From the NCBI GenBank assembly GCA_029242765.1, contig JAQWTJ010000038.1, forward strand, positions 91,467-155,466: a DNA stretch of 64,000 nt, written 5' to 3'. The stretch is from Flavobacteriales bacterium (GTDB taxonomy: Bacteria; Bacteroidota; Bacteroidia; Flavobacteriales_D; Sanyastnellaceae). The notes under the pieces are model-generated. The model saw only the letters and a list, made by a program, of their open reading frames with translations, was not told the DNA's origin and did not search any database. Of this stretch, positions 18,283 to 27,526 are shown one piece after another (positions within the stretch are counted from its first letter, which is position 1; every line of letters starts with the position of its first letter). The translations under genes were made by a program, and so were the position numbers.

Positions 18283-21171
18283 ATGTACCTTGGGACCATG
18301 ATCACGAAGCCCTCTGAAAAGAAGCTCTTTCTGCTCGATGCATTTGCCCTGATTTTCCGGGCGTACTACGCCTTCATTCGCAGCCCACGCATCAATTCCA
18401 AGGGCTGGAACACTTCAGCTTCGTTTGGTTTTACAAACGCCATGCTCGAAGTCATTCGCTCGGAGAAACCCACCCACTTGGCGGTGGTGTTTGACCCGCC
18501 TGGGCCGAACTTTCGTCACGACACCTTCCCTGAGTACAAGGCCAATCGTGAGGCCACGCCGGAGGATATCAAGGCTTCGGTTCCGCGAATCATTGAGTTG
18601 CTTGAGGCCATGCACATTCCGGTGATCCGAGAGCCGGGGTTTGAGGCGGATGATATGATCGGATACCTTGCGCGCCTGGCGGCCGAGCAGGACTTCGAGG
18701 TGTACATGATGACACCGGACAAAGATTTCGGCCAATTGGTCACCGAGAAGGTGAAAATGTACCGGCCAGGCCGCAGTGGCAACCCGCCTGAAATTTGGGG
18801 CCCGGCTGAAGTCTGCGAGCGTTTCGGACTCACTTCTCCCGAGCAGATGATCGACTACTTGGGGCTGATGGGCGACTCGGCCGACAATATCCCCGGCATC
18901 CCGGGCGTGGGCCCCAAGACGGCATCTAAATTACTCGCGGACTACGGCACGCTTGAGGGCGTGCTGGCCCATGGAGATGAGTTGAAGGGCAAGCTGCGCG
19001 AGCGCGTTGAAGGGGGGCACGAATCGGCATTGATGTCCAAGGAGCTCGCAACCATTGTGACGGATATTCCTTACGAACCGAGCTTTGAAGCGATGGCTAT
19101 GGTGCCGCCCAATGCTCAAGCCCTCGCCGAGGTGCTTGATCGCTTGGAATTTCGAACGCTCACCAAGCGAGTGGGCGATATTCTACCCTCTTCTGCAGTG
19201 CAAGCGGCTTCGGTTGCGGCTCAAACGACCTCTCCCGCTTCAGTTGCGGAAAACGCAGGCGGTCAAATAGATCTGTTCAGTGCACCCGTTGCGTCTGAGA
19301 CTGCAAATGCAGCGGCGGCGCCGAAGCTTGAAAAACCCGAGCATTCACGGGCCTTCCCCGCATCAGAGGTTAACTATGCATTGGCTGCCAATCCGACGGC
19401 CATTGCCCAGATGCTGCAGGCGGTGGGAGGGGCTGAGCGGGTGGCTTTCCATGCGATAACCACAGGCGAGCCGCCCATGGGCTTATGCCTGCTGGGAATG
19501 GCGGTGGCAAGTGAGCCCGGCAAGGGTTGGTACTTGCCGGTGGCGGGCGAGCATGCGAAGTCCGGCCGAGAGGCCTTGGCTGCCGTGTTGACATTGGCCT
19601 CTGAAAAGGGGGCAGTGCATGACAGCAAACCCCTGATGCACCTGCTCAAATCGATGGGAATGGAGGTGCCTAAAGAACTGTTTGATGTGCACTTGGCCCA
19701 TTATGTGCTCAAGCCTGATATGCGCCATGGCCAAGCCTATCTTGCTGATGTGCTGCTTAATTGCCGGGTGATGCCTGAGGTTGCGGTGCTGGGCGGTCAC
19801 GGAAAATCGCGGCGCCAACTCGAGGATGTTGCGCCCGAAGACATGGTGGATTACGCCATGGAAAGTGCGGATTTGACCTTTCGCTTGGCTGCACATATGC
19901 AGGCCGCATACGAGTCTCGAATTGATGGGAAGGACATCGAAATATTTGAAAAACTTGAGATGCCGCTGATCCCCGTACTCGTGGCGATGGAGCACGAGGG
20001 CATCCGATTGGATGTGGAGCACTTGCGTTCCATGGCGGGTGATTTGACGGGCGAAATCACACAGCGGACAGCGGCGATTGTCGAGGCGGCGGGCCAGCAG
20101 TTCAATGTTGACTCACCTTCCCAATTGGGTGAGATTCTATTCGACACCTTGGAGATTTCGACCGGGAAAAAGAAGCCTAAGAAGACGAAAACAGGCAAGT
20201 ATTCCACCAGTGAAGATGTGCTAAGCAAGTTGACCGACGCCCATCCAATCGTGGAGCAGGTGCTTGAATACCGCACTTTGAAGAAGCTCTTATCGACCTA
20301 CTTGGAGCCGCTTCCTGAGCTTGTGAATGCTCAGACGGGTCGGATTCACAGCCAATTCATGCAGGCGGTGGCAGCCACGGGTCGGCTTTCTTCTATAAAA
20401 CCGAACCTGCAGAACATTCCGATTCGCACGCCCCAAGGCCGGAAGGTCCGGGAGGCCTTTGTGCCTCGCGACAAGGACCACGTGTTGATGGCGGCGGACT
20501 ACAGTCAAGTGGAATTGCGCATTGTCGCCTCACTGAGCAAGGACCGCGGAATGGTCCAAGCCTTTAAAAGCGGCCAGGATATCCACGCGGCGACGGCCGC
20601 CAAGGTGTTTGGAGTTGAACTTGACGCGGTCAGCCGTGAGCAACGCTCGCAAGCCAAGGCGGTCAATTTCGGCATCTTGTATGGGCAGGGCGCTTTCGGA
20701 TTGGCAGAAAATCTTAATATCTCAAGGAAGGAGGCGAAGCAAATCATCGAAAGTTATTTCGCACAGTTTGCTGATTTGAAGGCCTACCAAGACGCCTCGC
20801 TGGAGGAGGCGCGTCAGCGAGGCTATGTGCAGACGTTGATGGGGCGCAAGCGCTGGGTTCCCGATTTGACATCGGCCAATCCGATGGTCCGATCCTTTGC
20901 CGAACGCAACGCCATCAATGCCCCGGTGCAAGGCTCAGCGGCTGACATCATCAAGGTGGCCATGATCCGCATCCAAGGCGAAATTGAAAGGCGTGGCTTG
21001 GCCTCACGGATGATTCTTCAAGTGCACGACGAGCTTGTTTTTGATGTGCCGCGCAGTGAGTTGGAAGAGCTCAAAAAATTGGTTCGCGGCGAGATGGAGG
21101 GTGCGGCTGAGCTTGACGTGCCGCTCGTGGTGGATGTACAGACTGGGGAGAATTGGCTCGAGGCGCATTGA
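18283..21171 (+). CDS. polA: DNA polymerase I (3'-5' exonuclease motifs degenerate)
   Basis: 5' nuclease: LLDAFALIFRAYYAF..DSADNIPGIPGVGPKTASKLL; polymerase: GRLSSIKPNLQNIPIRT..VLMAADYSQVELRIVA..QAKAVNFGILYGQGAFGLA..LQVHDELVFDVP. Confidence 0.97.
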   Translation: MYLGTMITKPSEKKLFLLDAFALIFRAYYAFIRSPRINSKGWNTSASFGFTNAMLEVIRSEKPTHLAVVFDPPGPNFRHDTFPEYKANREATPEDIKASVPRIIELLEAMHIPVIREPGFEADDMIGYLARLAAEQDFEVYMMTPDKDFGQLVTEKVKMYRPGRSGNPPEIWGPAEVCERFGLTSPEQMIDYLGLMGDSADNIPGIPGVGPKTASKLLADYGTLEGVLAHGDELKGKLRERVEGGHESALMSKELATIVTDIPYEPSFEAMAMVPPNAQALAEVLDRLEFRTLTKRVGDILPSSAVQAASVAAQTTSPASVAENAGGQIDLFSAPVASETANAAAAPKLEKPEHSRAFPASEVNYALAANPTAIAQMLQAVGGAERVAFHAITTGEPPMGLCLLGMAVASEPGKGWYLPVAGEHAKSGREALAAVLTLASEKGAVHDSKPLMHLLKSMGMEVPKELFDVHLAHYVLKPDMRHGQAYLADVLLNCRVMPEVAVLGGHGKSRRQLEDVAPEDMVDYAMESADLTFRLAAHMQAAYESRIDGKDIEIFEKLEMPLIPVLVAMEHEGIRLDVEHLRSMAGDLTGEITQRTAAIVEAAGQQFNVDSPSQLGEILFDTLEISTGKKKPKKTKTGKYSTSEDVLSKLTDAHPIVEQVLEYRTLKKLLSTYLEPLPELVNAQTGRIHSQFMQAVAATGRLSSIKPNLQNIPIRTPQGRKVREAFVPRDKDHVLMAADYSQVELRIVASLSKDRGMVQAFKSGQDIHAATAAKVFGVELDAVSREQRSQAKAVNFGILYGQGAFGLAENLNISRKEAKQIIESYFAQFADLKAYQDASLEEARQRGYVQTLMGRKRWVPDLTSANPMVRSFAERNAINAPVQGSAADIIKVAMIRIQGEIERRGLASRMILQVHDELVFDVPRSELEELKKLVRGEMEGAAELDVPLVVDVQTGENWLEAH

Positions 21172-21288
21172 TGTAAAGTGGGGCGTAGTAGCTGCCAACG
21201 CTTAGGGTTGGATAACTTCTGCAAGAGCCATAAAACGCGGGCACGCGCTTCGGAACTTGGGGACTTAGAAATCTTGAACTCCTAAGCC

Positions 21289-22212
21289 ATGCACACCCCC
21301 AGCACTCGCCGCCATTCAGGCGCTTGGTCTCTCGGCGCATTGACCCTCTTTTCACTGGCCTTGTTGGCCGGTTGCAGCGAATCTGCTCCGCCCGAAGACA
21401 CGTCACAAGAAGCCCCAGCACAGCAAGTTGAAGAAGGCGCCATGCCCACAACGCGCACCAATGCGTTGAAGAAAATTTTCCATGCCGTGCCCTCACCGAT
21501 TGAAACGGCTCTGCTACTCGAGGCCTCTGGAGTGAATTTTTCGACGGGTGATTTGCACGACCCTGCAAAGGCGTCTGGCTACGCCACAACGGGATCACAA
21601 GCTGTGAACCTAGGGGTGTATGCGGGCGATTTGAGCTACGCAACAATCTACAACCGAAATCAAGAGGCGATTGAATACTTGAATGTTGCGCGACGTCTTG
21701 CCGATGAACTGGGCGTGGGCGATTTGATAGACAGCGCATTGATTGCTCGGGCCGAGGACAACCGCCAGGTGCGCGATTCACTGATCCATATTGTCACCAG
21801 TACGTTTTACGCGCTCAACGCCCGTCTCAAAGAAAACGGCATGGAGGACGTCTCAGGCTTGATTGCCGCAGGAGGTTGGATTGAAGGCGTGTACTTAGGG
21901 ACGCGCAACCTCGACGGTGCAACCCAGGATTTGAAGGTTCGTATTGCCGAGCAAAAACTCACGCTCGACAACCTCATGTCATTGCTCGGGTCCTACCCCA
22001 GCACAGAAGACCTTGCGGCCATGATTGCGTCTTTAGAGCCTGTAGAAACAGCCTTTGCCGGTGTTGCCATTGTCGACCACGCGGCCACCACCACCACAGC
22101 AGACGATGGCATGATTGTCATATCAGGGGGCCCCGAGATTACCATTTCAGATGAAACACTCGCCGCGATTGCAACAGCGATTTCGGAAGTGCGTAACCAT
22201 TACGCAAATTGA
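21289..22212 (+). CDS. Conserved hypothetical lipoprotein
   Basis: Lipobox LALLAGCSES; remainder helical, PSPIETALLLEASGVNF..., no catalytic motif recognised. Confidence 0.65.
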   Translation: MHTPSTRRHSGAWSLGALTLFSLALLAGCSESAPPEDTSQEAPAQQVEEGAMPTTRTNALKKIFHAVPSPIETALLLEASGVNFSTGDLHDPAKASGYATTGSQAVNLGVYAGDLSYATIYNRNQEAIEYLNVARRLADELGVGDLIDSALIARAEDNRQVRDSLIHIVTSTFYALNARLKENGMEDVSGLIAAGGWIEGVYLGTRNLDGATQDLKVRIAEQKLTLDNLMSLLGSYPSTEDLAAMIASLEPVETAFAGVAIVDHAATTTTADDGMIVISGGPEITISDETLAAIATAISEVRNHYAN

Positions 22213-22229
22213 ACGTAAGCCATAACGCC

Positions 22230-22667
22230 ATGAAAGCGATTCAGCATATCACCCTTGCAGCCCTAGCAACCGTTTTTGCGTTGGGCCTATCCACCGACGC
22301 CACTGCCCAGTGCCGCTCGTTTACCAAAAAGCGTTGCCTTCCCAAGCTGGAGGAGTACGTTCAAAATGACAATTACAATACGGCCGTCCTCATCCCTGGT
22401 GATGAGGCCGAGTTGTCGCTGACCTTCTTTGGAGGTCGCGCCTACCGGTTGCTCGTTTGCGGTCACCCCGTGTTGGGCGACTTGAATTTCCAAGTGTTGG
22501 ACGCGCGTGGAAACGGCGTCTACGACAGCACCGACAAGGATATGAGTCACTTCGATTTCCGCGTGGCAAACACGCAGCAGATGACCGTTCGGGTGCAAGT
22601 GCCTGAAAGCAGTGCCGCGTTGCAGCACGAGGGCTGCGTCAGCATTATGGTTGGCTCAAAAAGCTGA
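22230..22667 (+). CDS. Conserved hypothetical secreted protein
   Basis: Signal peptide MKAIQHITLAALATVFALGLSTDATAQ then CRSFTKKRCLPKLEEYVQNDNYNTAVLIPGDEAELSLTFFGGRAYRLLVCG. Confidence 0.6.
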   Translation: MKAIQHITLAALATVFALGLSTDATAQCRSFTKKRCLPKLEEYVQNDNYNTAVLIPGDEAELSLTFFGGRAYRLLVCGHPVLGDLNFQVLDARGNGVYDSTDKDMSHFDFRVANTQQMTVRVQVPESSAALQHEGCVSIMVGSKS

Positions 22668-23442
22668 CCACCGCTTTGTAAAATCCATCGGGGTCTTCGG
22701 CGTGAAGCCAATGCCCCGCTCCTTTTAGGCAATGCGCGGAGAAATCCGTGCATTGTGCTTTAAAGGCGTCGAGTCCACGGGAGTTTACGTACCCGGAGCC
22801 CCCTCCATATATGGCCAATGTGGGTGCTTCAATACGCCTTTCATCGGCCAAATGTCCGGACACTTCGGTCAGATGTCGCCGCAATACGGGAAGGTTGAAC
22901 CGAAAGCTGAATCCCCCGCCTTCCTTGCGATACAACCCCTTGAGAAGGAACATCCGCACGATGGGGCTGTCAATCTTCAAGGCCAATTCTACATCGACTT
23001 CACCACGATTTTGTGCCCGATCTAAGTGGAGCCCACTCAAGGCATCGAATAAGGCGGTGTGATGCGGTTCATACGCCACTGGTGCAATGTCAGCCACGAC
23101 CAACTTGTTCACCCGCTCAGGGTGCCATTGTGCAAAGCGCATCACCGTTTTTCCACCCATGCTATGCCCCAGCAGGTCGACCTGTGCCAGCCCCAGCTCG
23201 TCAAGAAGCAAGAGCAAGTCGGCGGCCATGTCGACGTACGTGTGGCTGGGGTGGTGCGGACTGCGGCCGTGGTTGCGTTGGTCGACCAGCAAAACGGGCC
23301 GCCCTTGACCAAAGCGACGCCCGAGCGTCTGCCAATTGCCCGAGGCTCCCAGCAATCCATGCAGAATGACCAAAGGCTTTTCGCCTTGCCCTGCTGCTCC
23401 GCCTTGCTCGGCGGACTCGGCCCATCGATGAAAGAGCTTCAT
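22645..23442 (-). CDS. Alpha/beta-fold hydrolase (YbfF-like esterase)
   Basis: LVILHGLLGASGNWQTLGRRF..VLLVDQRNHGRSPHH..VDLLGHSMGGKTVMRFA (nucleophile elbow GHSMGG); GAGHWLHAEDP (His). ATG 23442 in an ATGA overlap with pdxJ. Confidence 0.88.
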   Translation of the reverse strand: MKLFHRWAESAEQGGAAGQGEKPLVILHGLLGASGNWQTLGRRFGQGRPVLLVDQRNHGRSPHHPSHTYVDMAADLLLLLDELGLAQVDLLGHSMGGKTVMRFAQWHPERVNKLVVADIAPVAYEPHHTALFDALSGLHLDRAQNRGEVDVELALKIDSPIVRMFLLKGLYRKEGGGFSFRFNLPVLRRHLTEVSGHLADERRIEAPTLAIYGGGSGYVNSRGLDAFKAQCTDFSAHCLKGAGHWLHAEDPDGFYKAVVSFLSQP

Positions 23443-24173
23443 GGTGTGGTCAAGCACGAAGTGTACTTCTGTAGCGCTTGATGCATCCCCAAGTACAGCG
23501 CGTCGCTGATGAAAGCGTGGCCGATCGATACTTCTAGAAGCTCGGGGATTAGATCGTCAAAAAAGGCGAGGTTTTCCAAGTTCAAGTCGTGGCCAGCATT
23601 TACGCCTAAACCCAATGTGTTCGCGTGCTTTGCCGCCGCCGCAAAAGGAGCTGCGGCCTGTTCCCGGTTGAGCGCGAATCCCGAAGCGTACGCTTCAGTG
23701 TACAGTTCCACGCGGCCGGCGCCCAGCGCCGCGGCCCCTTCGATCAGTTCGATCTCCGTGCCCACAAACAAGCTGCTGCGCATCCCCCACGCGTGAACCT
23801 GCGTAAGCACTTCACTGAGCAAGGCCGAACGCCCCAGCGTGTCCCAGCCCGCATTCGAAGTCAGCGCCTCGGGTGGATCGGGGACGAGCGTCACCTGCTC
23901 CGGCCGCACCGCTTCAATCAGTTGCATGAACGCAGTGCCCGGGTAGCCCTCCACATTGAACTCGACACCCGCCTCGGCCGTCACTTGACGGATCGCCCGC
24001 ACGTCTTCAAAGGTGATGTGCCGTTGATCGGGTCGCGGATGCACCGTTACCCCGTCCACGCCCCATCGGCAAAGCGCGCGTGCAGCCTCTACCGGACAAG
24101 GCAAAAGGCCACCCCGCGCATTGCGGATTGTGGCAATCTTATTTACGTTGATGCTCAGTCGGGTGCGTTGCAT
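23439..24173 (-). CDS. pdxJ: Pyridoxine 5'-phosphate synthase
   Basis: RLSINVNKIATIRNARGG..GVDGVTVHPRPDQRHITFEDV..EFNVEGYPGTAFMQL..EQVTLVPDPPEALTSNAGWD..NAGHDLNLENL. Confidence 0.95.
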   Translation of the reverse strand: MQRTRLSINVNKIATIRNARGGLLPCPVEAARALCRWGVDGVTVHPRPDQRHITFEDVRAIRQVTAEAGVEFNVEGYPGTAFMQLIEAVRPEQVTLVPDPPEALTSNAGWDTLGRSALLSEVLTQVHAWGMRSSLFVGTEIELIEGAAALGAGRVELYTEAYASGFALNREQAAAPFAAAAKHANTLGLGVNAGHDLNLENLAFFDDLIPELLEVSIGHAFISDALYLGMHQALQKYTSCLTTP

Positions 24174-24262
24174 TAAGAGCGCTTGGTTGATAGTTGTTGA
24201 CGACGATGGCGGCCTTTGCGCGCGCGGGTGCTAATTTCGTAACACAAAGCGTTTCCATACAC

Positions 24263-24913
24263 ATGCATGCAGCGAGTATTCTCGATCCCGAAATGATAGC
24301 CCTAGCTCCAGGCGACACCTTAGATAAGGCGCTTCGGGCTATGGCCGAGTTGAATATGGCCCATCTTCCGGTGGTTGCAGAAGGCCAATTTCTTGGTCTT
24401 GCGGCAGAGGAGGACTTGCTTGACCACGATGGAGACCATGTCTTTATTACCAATGCGCGGCTGATGCCTGTGGCAGTCGGTCCGAAGCAGCATTTCTTGG
24501 AAGTTATCGACGCGATGGTGCGCAACCACTTGACGATTATGCCTGTGGTGGATGAGGGGCACTACCTTGGAGCCATTAGTCACGCCAAGATTTTTGAGAC
24601 ATTGGCCTTGCAAATTTCCAACGAGGACAGGGGTAGTATTTTGACATTGGGCATGGCTTGGGCGGACTATTCCCTTGCACAACTCGCCCACCGGATAGAA
24701 AGCAATGATGCGAAGATTCTACAGGTCTTCATTGCGGATCGCGGAAGTGAAAGAGTGGAGATTACCCTCCGTTTGAATACGCGTGATGTGGAGCCGGTGG
24801 TTGAATCGTTGCGCCGCCACGGCTATGAGGTGGACACCTTTTTTAAAGCGGAACAGTACGAGCAGCAGGTTCAAAAGCGTTTTGACGCTTTCATGCGCTT
24901 TTTGAAAACATGA
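24263..24913 (+). CDS. CBS domain-containing protein
   Basis: Paired CBS-like repeats: LAPGDTLDKALRAMAELNMAHLPVVAEGQFLGLAAEEDLL and VGPKQHFLEVIDAMVRNHLTIMPVVDEGHYLGAISHAKIFE; upstream of nadK. Confidence 0.85.
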   Translation: MHAASILDPEMIALAPGDTLDKALRAMAELNMAHLPVVAEGQFLGLAAEEDLLDHDGDHVFITNARLMPVAVGPKQHFLEVIDAMVRNHLTIMPVVDEGHYLGAISHAKIFETLALQISNEDRGSILTLGMAWADYSLAQLAHRIESNDAKILQVFIADRGSERVEITLRLNTRDVEPVVESLRRHGYEVDTFFKAEQYEQQVQKRFDAFMRFLKT

Positions 24914-25824
24914 ACTCCTTGATGTCAGCTGTGGAAGCAATACCGGTGAAGGCGGTTGCCATGCACGGCAAGCCTTTCGGCGCGGAGCATCGCGCGGGTT
25001 TGACCGTGTTGATTGATGGATTTACAAGTGCGGGCACCCTGGTGCACTTGCACAGGAGTTTCGCTGTTGAGTTGGGCCGTGCGGGGTTTGACGTTTCAAG
25101 TTTTCCGGTTTTTGACAGCATTACAGAAGTTGATCGCCTCGACATGTTGTTGGCCGTGGGCGGCGACGGCACTGTTCTCGAGAGTGCGGCCTTATTGAAC
25201 GGGGAAGATGTGCCGGTATTGGGTGTGAATACGGGCCGGCTGGGGTTCTTGTCAAATGCGTCTACGGAGGACCTCAAGAGCGTGGTTCACGCCTTGCTCG
25301 CTGGCAAATACACGGTGGATCACCGGCGCATGTTGCAGACACAGTGCAACGCATTGGACGTCGGGCCCTTCGCATGCGCTTTGAACGAAATCACCCTGCA
25401 TCGGCGTGACACAGCCACGATGATTCACATTGAGGTGGAGAGCGATGGAACGTTCATCAACAAATATTGGGCGGATGGCCTGATTGTCTCGACTCCGACC
25501 GGATCGACGGCGTACTCATTGAGTTGCGGCGGGCCCATCGTCGATCCGAGCTGCGACGTGCTGCTCATCACACCAATTGCCCCACACAACCTCAACAACC
25601 GCCCCTTGGTCATTCCCGGCGGAGGCACATTGAAACTTCGGGCCTCCTGTCGCGACGGCCATTTAATGTTGACACTGGACTCGCGGTCTTTCAAAGCGGA
25701 ATCTCCGTTGGAATTGATTATTTCACAAAGCGAACGTCCCATGGGATTGGTCCAGATGATCGGGCAGGATTTTTATCAATCTGTCCGCCAAAAAATGCAT
25801 TGGGGCCTTGATACACGTGATTGA
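24910..25824 (+). CDS. nadK: NAD kinase
   Basis: LLAVGGDGTVLESAALL..PVLGVNTGRLGFLSNA..GLIVSTPTGSTAYSLSCGGPIVDP. ATGA overlap with the CBS gene. Confidence 0.95.
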   Translation: MNSLMSAVEAIPVKAVAMHGKPFGAEHRAGLTVLIDGFTSAGTLVHLHRSFAVELGRAGFDVSSFPVFDSITEVDRLDMLLAVGGDGTVLESAALLNGEDVPVLGVNTGRLGFLSNASTEDLKSVVHALLAGKYTVDHRRMLQTQCNALDVGPFACALNEITLHRRDTATMIHIEVESDGTFINKYWADGLIVSTPTGSTAYSLSCGGPIVDPSCDVLLITPIAPHNLNNRPLVIPGGGTLKLRASCRDGHLMLTLDSRSFKAESPLELIISQSERPMGLVQMIGQDFYQSVRQKMHWGLDTRD

Positions 25825-25877
25825 GTGCAGGGCGAATGATTGCGAAACAAATCGATATGAATTGCGTTGAATCCACT

Positions 25878-26741
25878 ATGAATCGGAAGAACTCTTTGAG
25901 CGTGCGAAGCCTGGGCCTCGGGTTGGTTTTATGCCTTGCGGGCGTGTCTTCGGTGCACGCTCAAGCCGTATTGGACCGCAGCCGCACCATTGGGCTAGCC
26001 GTGGGCACGGGGTATTACTTGGGCGAGCTGAACCCCACCGGGCATTTCAAGGGCACCATGAGCGTGGCCCGTGGGGCATTCATGCGCTTCAACCACGACC
26101 GCCGTTTGGGCTTGAAAGTGGGCGTGATGGGCGTGACGGTTGAGGCGCACGACGCTGACAGCAAGGACGCTTGGCGCCAGAATCGTAACCTGCACTTTCG
26201 CAACCGCATTGTCGAGGGTTCGGCCGTGGTTGAGTTCAATTACATGGACTACCAATTGGGCGACACTTACGACGCGTTTACACCGTATTTGTTTGCGGGC
26301 TTGACGGTTTACAGCCACATGCCCACAGCTGAGGTTGGTGGCCAATGGCTCGAGCTGCAACCGCTGGGGACAGAGGGCCAAGGAACCACGGGCGGCGGCC
26401 AGCGGTATGCCACTACAGGACTGGCCGTGCCTTTCGGAGCGGGCATCAAGTGGAACATTGCTCGATTTACAGCGGTCAACATCGAGTGGGGGATGCGTCG
26501 CACATTCACGGACTACCTCGACGATGTTTCGGGCCACTATCCCAGTTCGGCTGTGCTGGAGGACGAGCTCGGTGACTTGGCTTCGAGGCTTAGCGATCAG
26601 CGCTATTTCGTCGACGGTGACGTGCAGGACCCCATTGGCCAGCAGCGCGGCGAGGGCAAGTTTGATGACCGGTATGGAGTGCTCAGCATTTCACTGATTT
26701 TTCGTGTGGATCGAAAACCTAACAATTGTTGGAAAGGCTGA
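25878..26741 (+). CDS. DUF6089 family outer-membrane beta-barrel protein
   Basis: IGLAVGTGYYLGELNPTGHFKGTMSVARGAFMRFNHDRRLGLKVGVMG..TPYLFAGLTVYSHMP..FTDYLDDVSGHYP; between nadK and uppS. Confidence 0.8.
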   Translation: MNRKNSLSVRSLGLGLVLCLAGVSSVHAQAVLDRSRTIGLAVGTGYYLGELNPTGHFKGTMSVARGAFMRFNHDRRLGLKVGVMGVTVEAHDADSKDAWRQNRNLHFRNRIVEGSAVVEFNYMDYQLGDTYDAFTPYLFAGLTVYSHMPTAEVGGQWLELQPLGTEGQGTTGGGQRYATTGLAVPFGAGIKWNIARFTAVNIEWGMRRTFTDYLDDVSGHYPSSAVLEDELGDLASRLSDQRYFVDGDVQDPIGQQRGEGKFDDRYGVLSISLIFRVDRKPNNCWKG

Positions 26742-26800
26742 GCATTTAAAAGGGCGGATGGGCGGCTTAGGAAGCCTAACTTGCGCTGCCAATTCAGCCC

Positions 26801-27526
26801 ATGCCCTCCGCACAATCTCCCCCCGTTCACGTGGCCATCATAATGGATGGAAACGGCCGTTGGGCTGAAGATCGAGGGCTGGAGCGTATGGCCGGACACG
26901 CCTTCGGGGTGGACTCGGTGCGCTCGGCAGTGAAGGCCGCAATGGAGCTCGGCGTGCGGTATTTGACGCTGTATGCTTTTTCTACAGAGAACTGGAATCG
27001 ACCTTCTGACGAGGTCGATGCACTGATGGACTTGCTCGTCAAGAGTTTGGCTGGAGAGGCGCAGGAGCTTGCAAAGAAGGGCGTGCGTCTGCGTGCGATG
27101 GGCTCACTGGATCGCCTGCCCCAGGGTTGTCGAGCATCGCTTGCTGAAGCGGAGGCCCAGACTTCGAAATGTGATCGCCTCAACTTGACTTTGGCCTTGA
27201 GTTACAGTGGCCGCTGGGAATTGGTGGAGGCGGTCCGACAGGCCATTGCCTCTGGCGTTGATCCGAAAAATGTGGATGAGGACAGCATCCGCGCGCTCCT
27301 AGCCTTCCCTGAACTTCCAGACCCCGAACTGCTGATTCGCACAGGCGGCGAGCAGCGTGTGTCGAACTTTCTACTCTGGCAAATCGCCTACACGGAATTC
27401 CACTTTACCTCGGTCTTCTGGCCCGATTTCCGCGAGTCACATTTCAACGAGGCGATTGAAGAATACAACAACCGCCAGCGCCGATTCGGCAAGACAGGAG
27501 CACAGATTCAACGCACTTCATCGTGA
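26801..27526 (+). CDS. uppS: Isoprenyl (undecaprenyl diphosphate) transferase
   Basis: VAIIMDGNGRWAEDRGLERMAGHAFG..TLYAFSTENWNRP..LIRTGGEQRVSNFLLWQIAYTEFHFTSVFWPDF. Confidence 0.96.
   Translation: MPSAQSPPVHVAIIMDGNGRWAEDRGLERMAGHAFGVDSVRSAVKAAMELGVRYLTLYAFSTENWNRPSDEVDALMDLLVKSLAGEAQELAKKGVRLRAMGSLDRLPQGCRASLAEAEAQTSKCDRLNLTLALSYSGRWELVEAVRQAIASGVDPKNVDEDSIRALLAFPELPDPELLIRTGGEQRVSNFLLWQIAYTEFHFTSVFWPDFRESHFNEAIEEYNNRQRRFGKTGAQIQRTSS

Noticed and set aside
21172-21288. Possible small RNA in the polA-lipoprotein gap (short complementary pieces CGCG..CGCG, CTTAG..CTAAG)
   Set aside because: Stems are only 4-5 bp and match no RNA family I can recognise; more likely promoter or leader of the lipoprotein gene.
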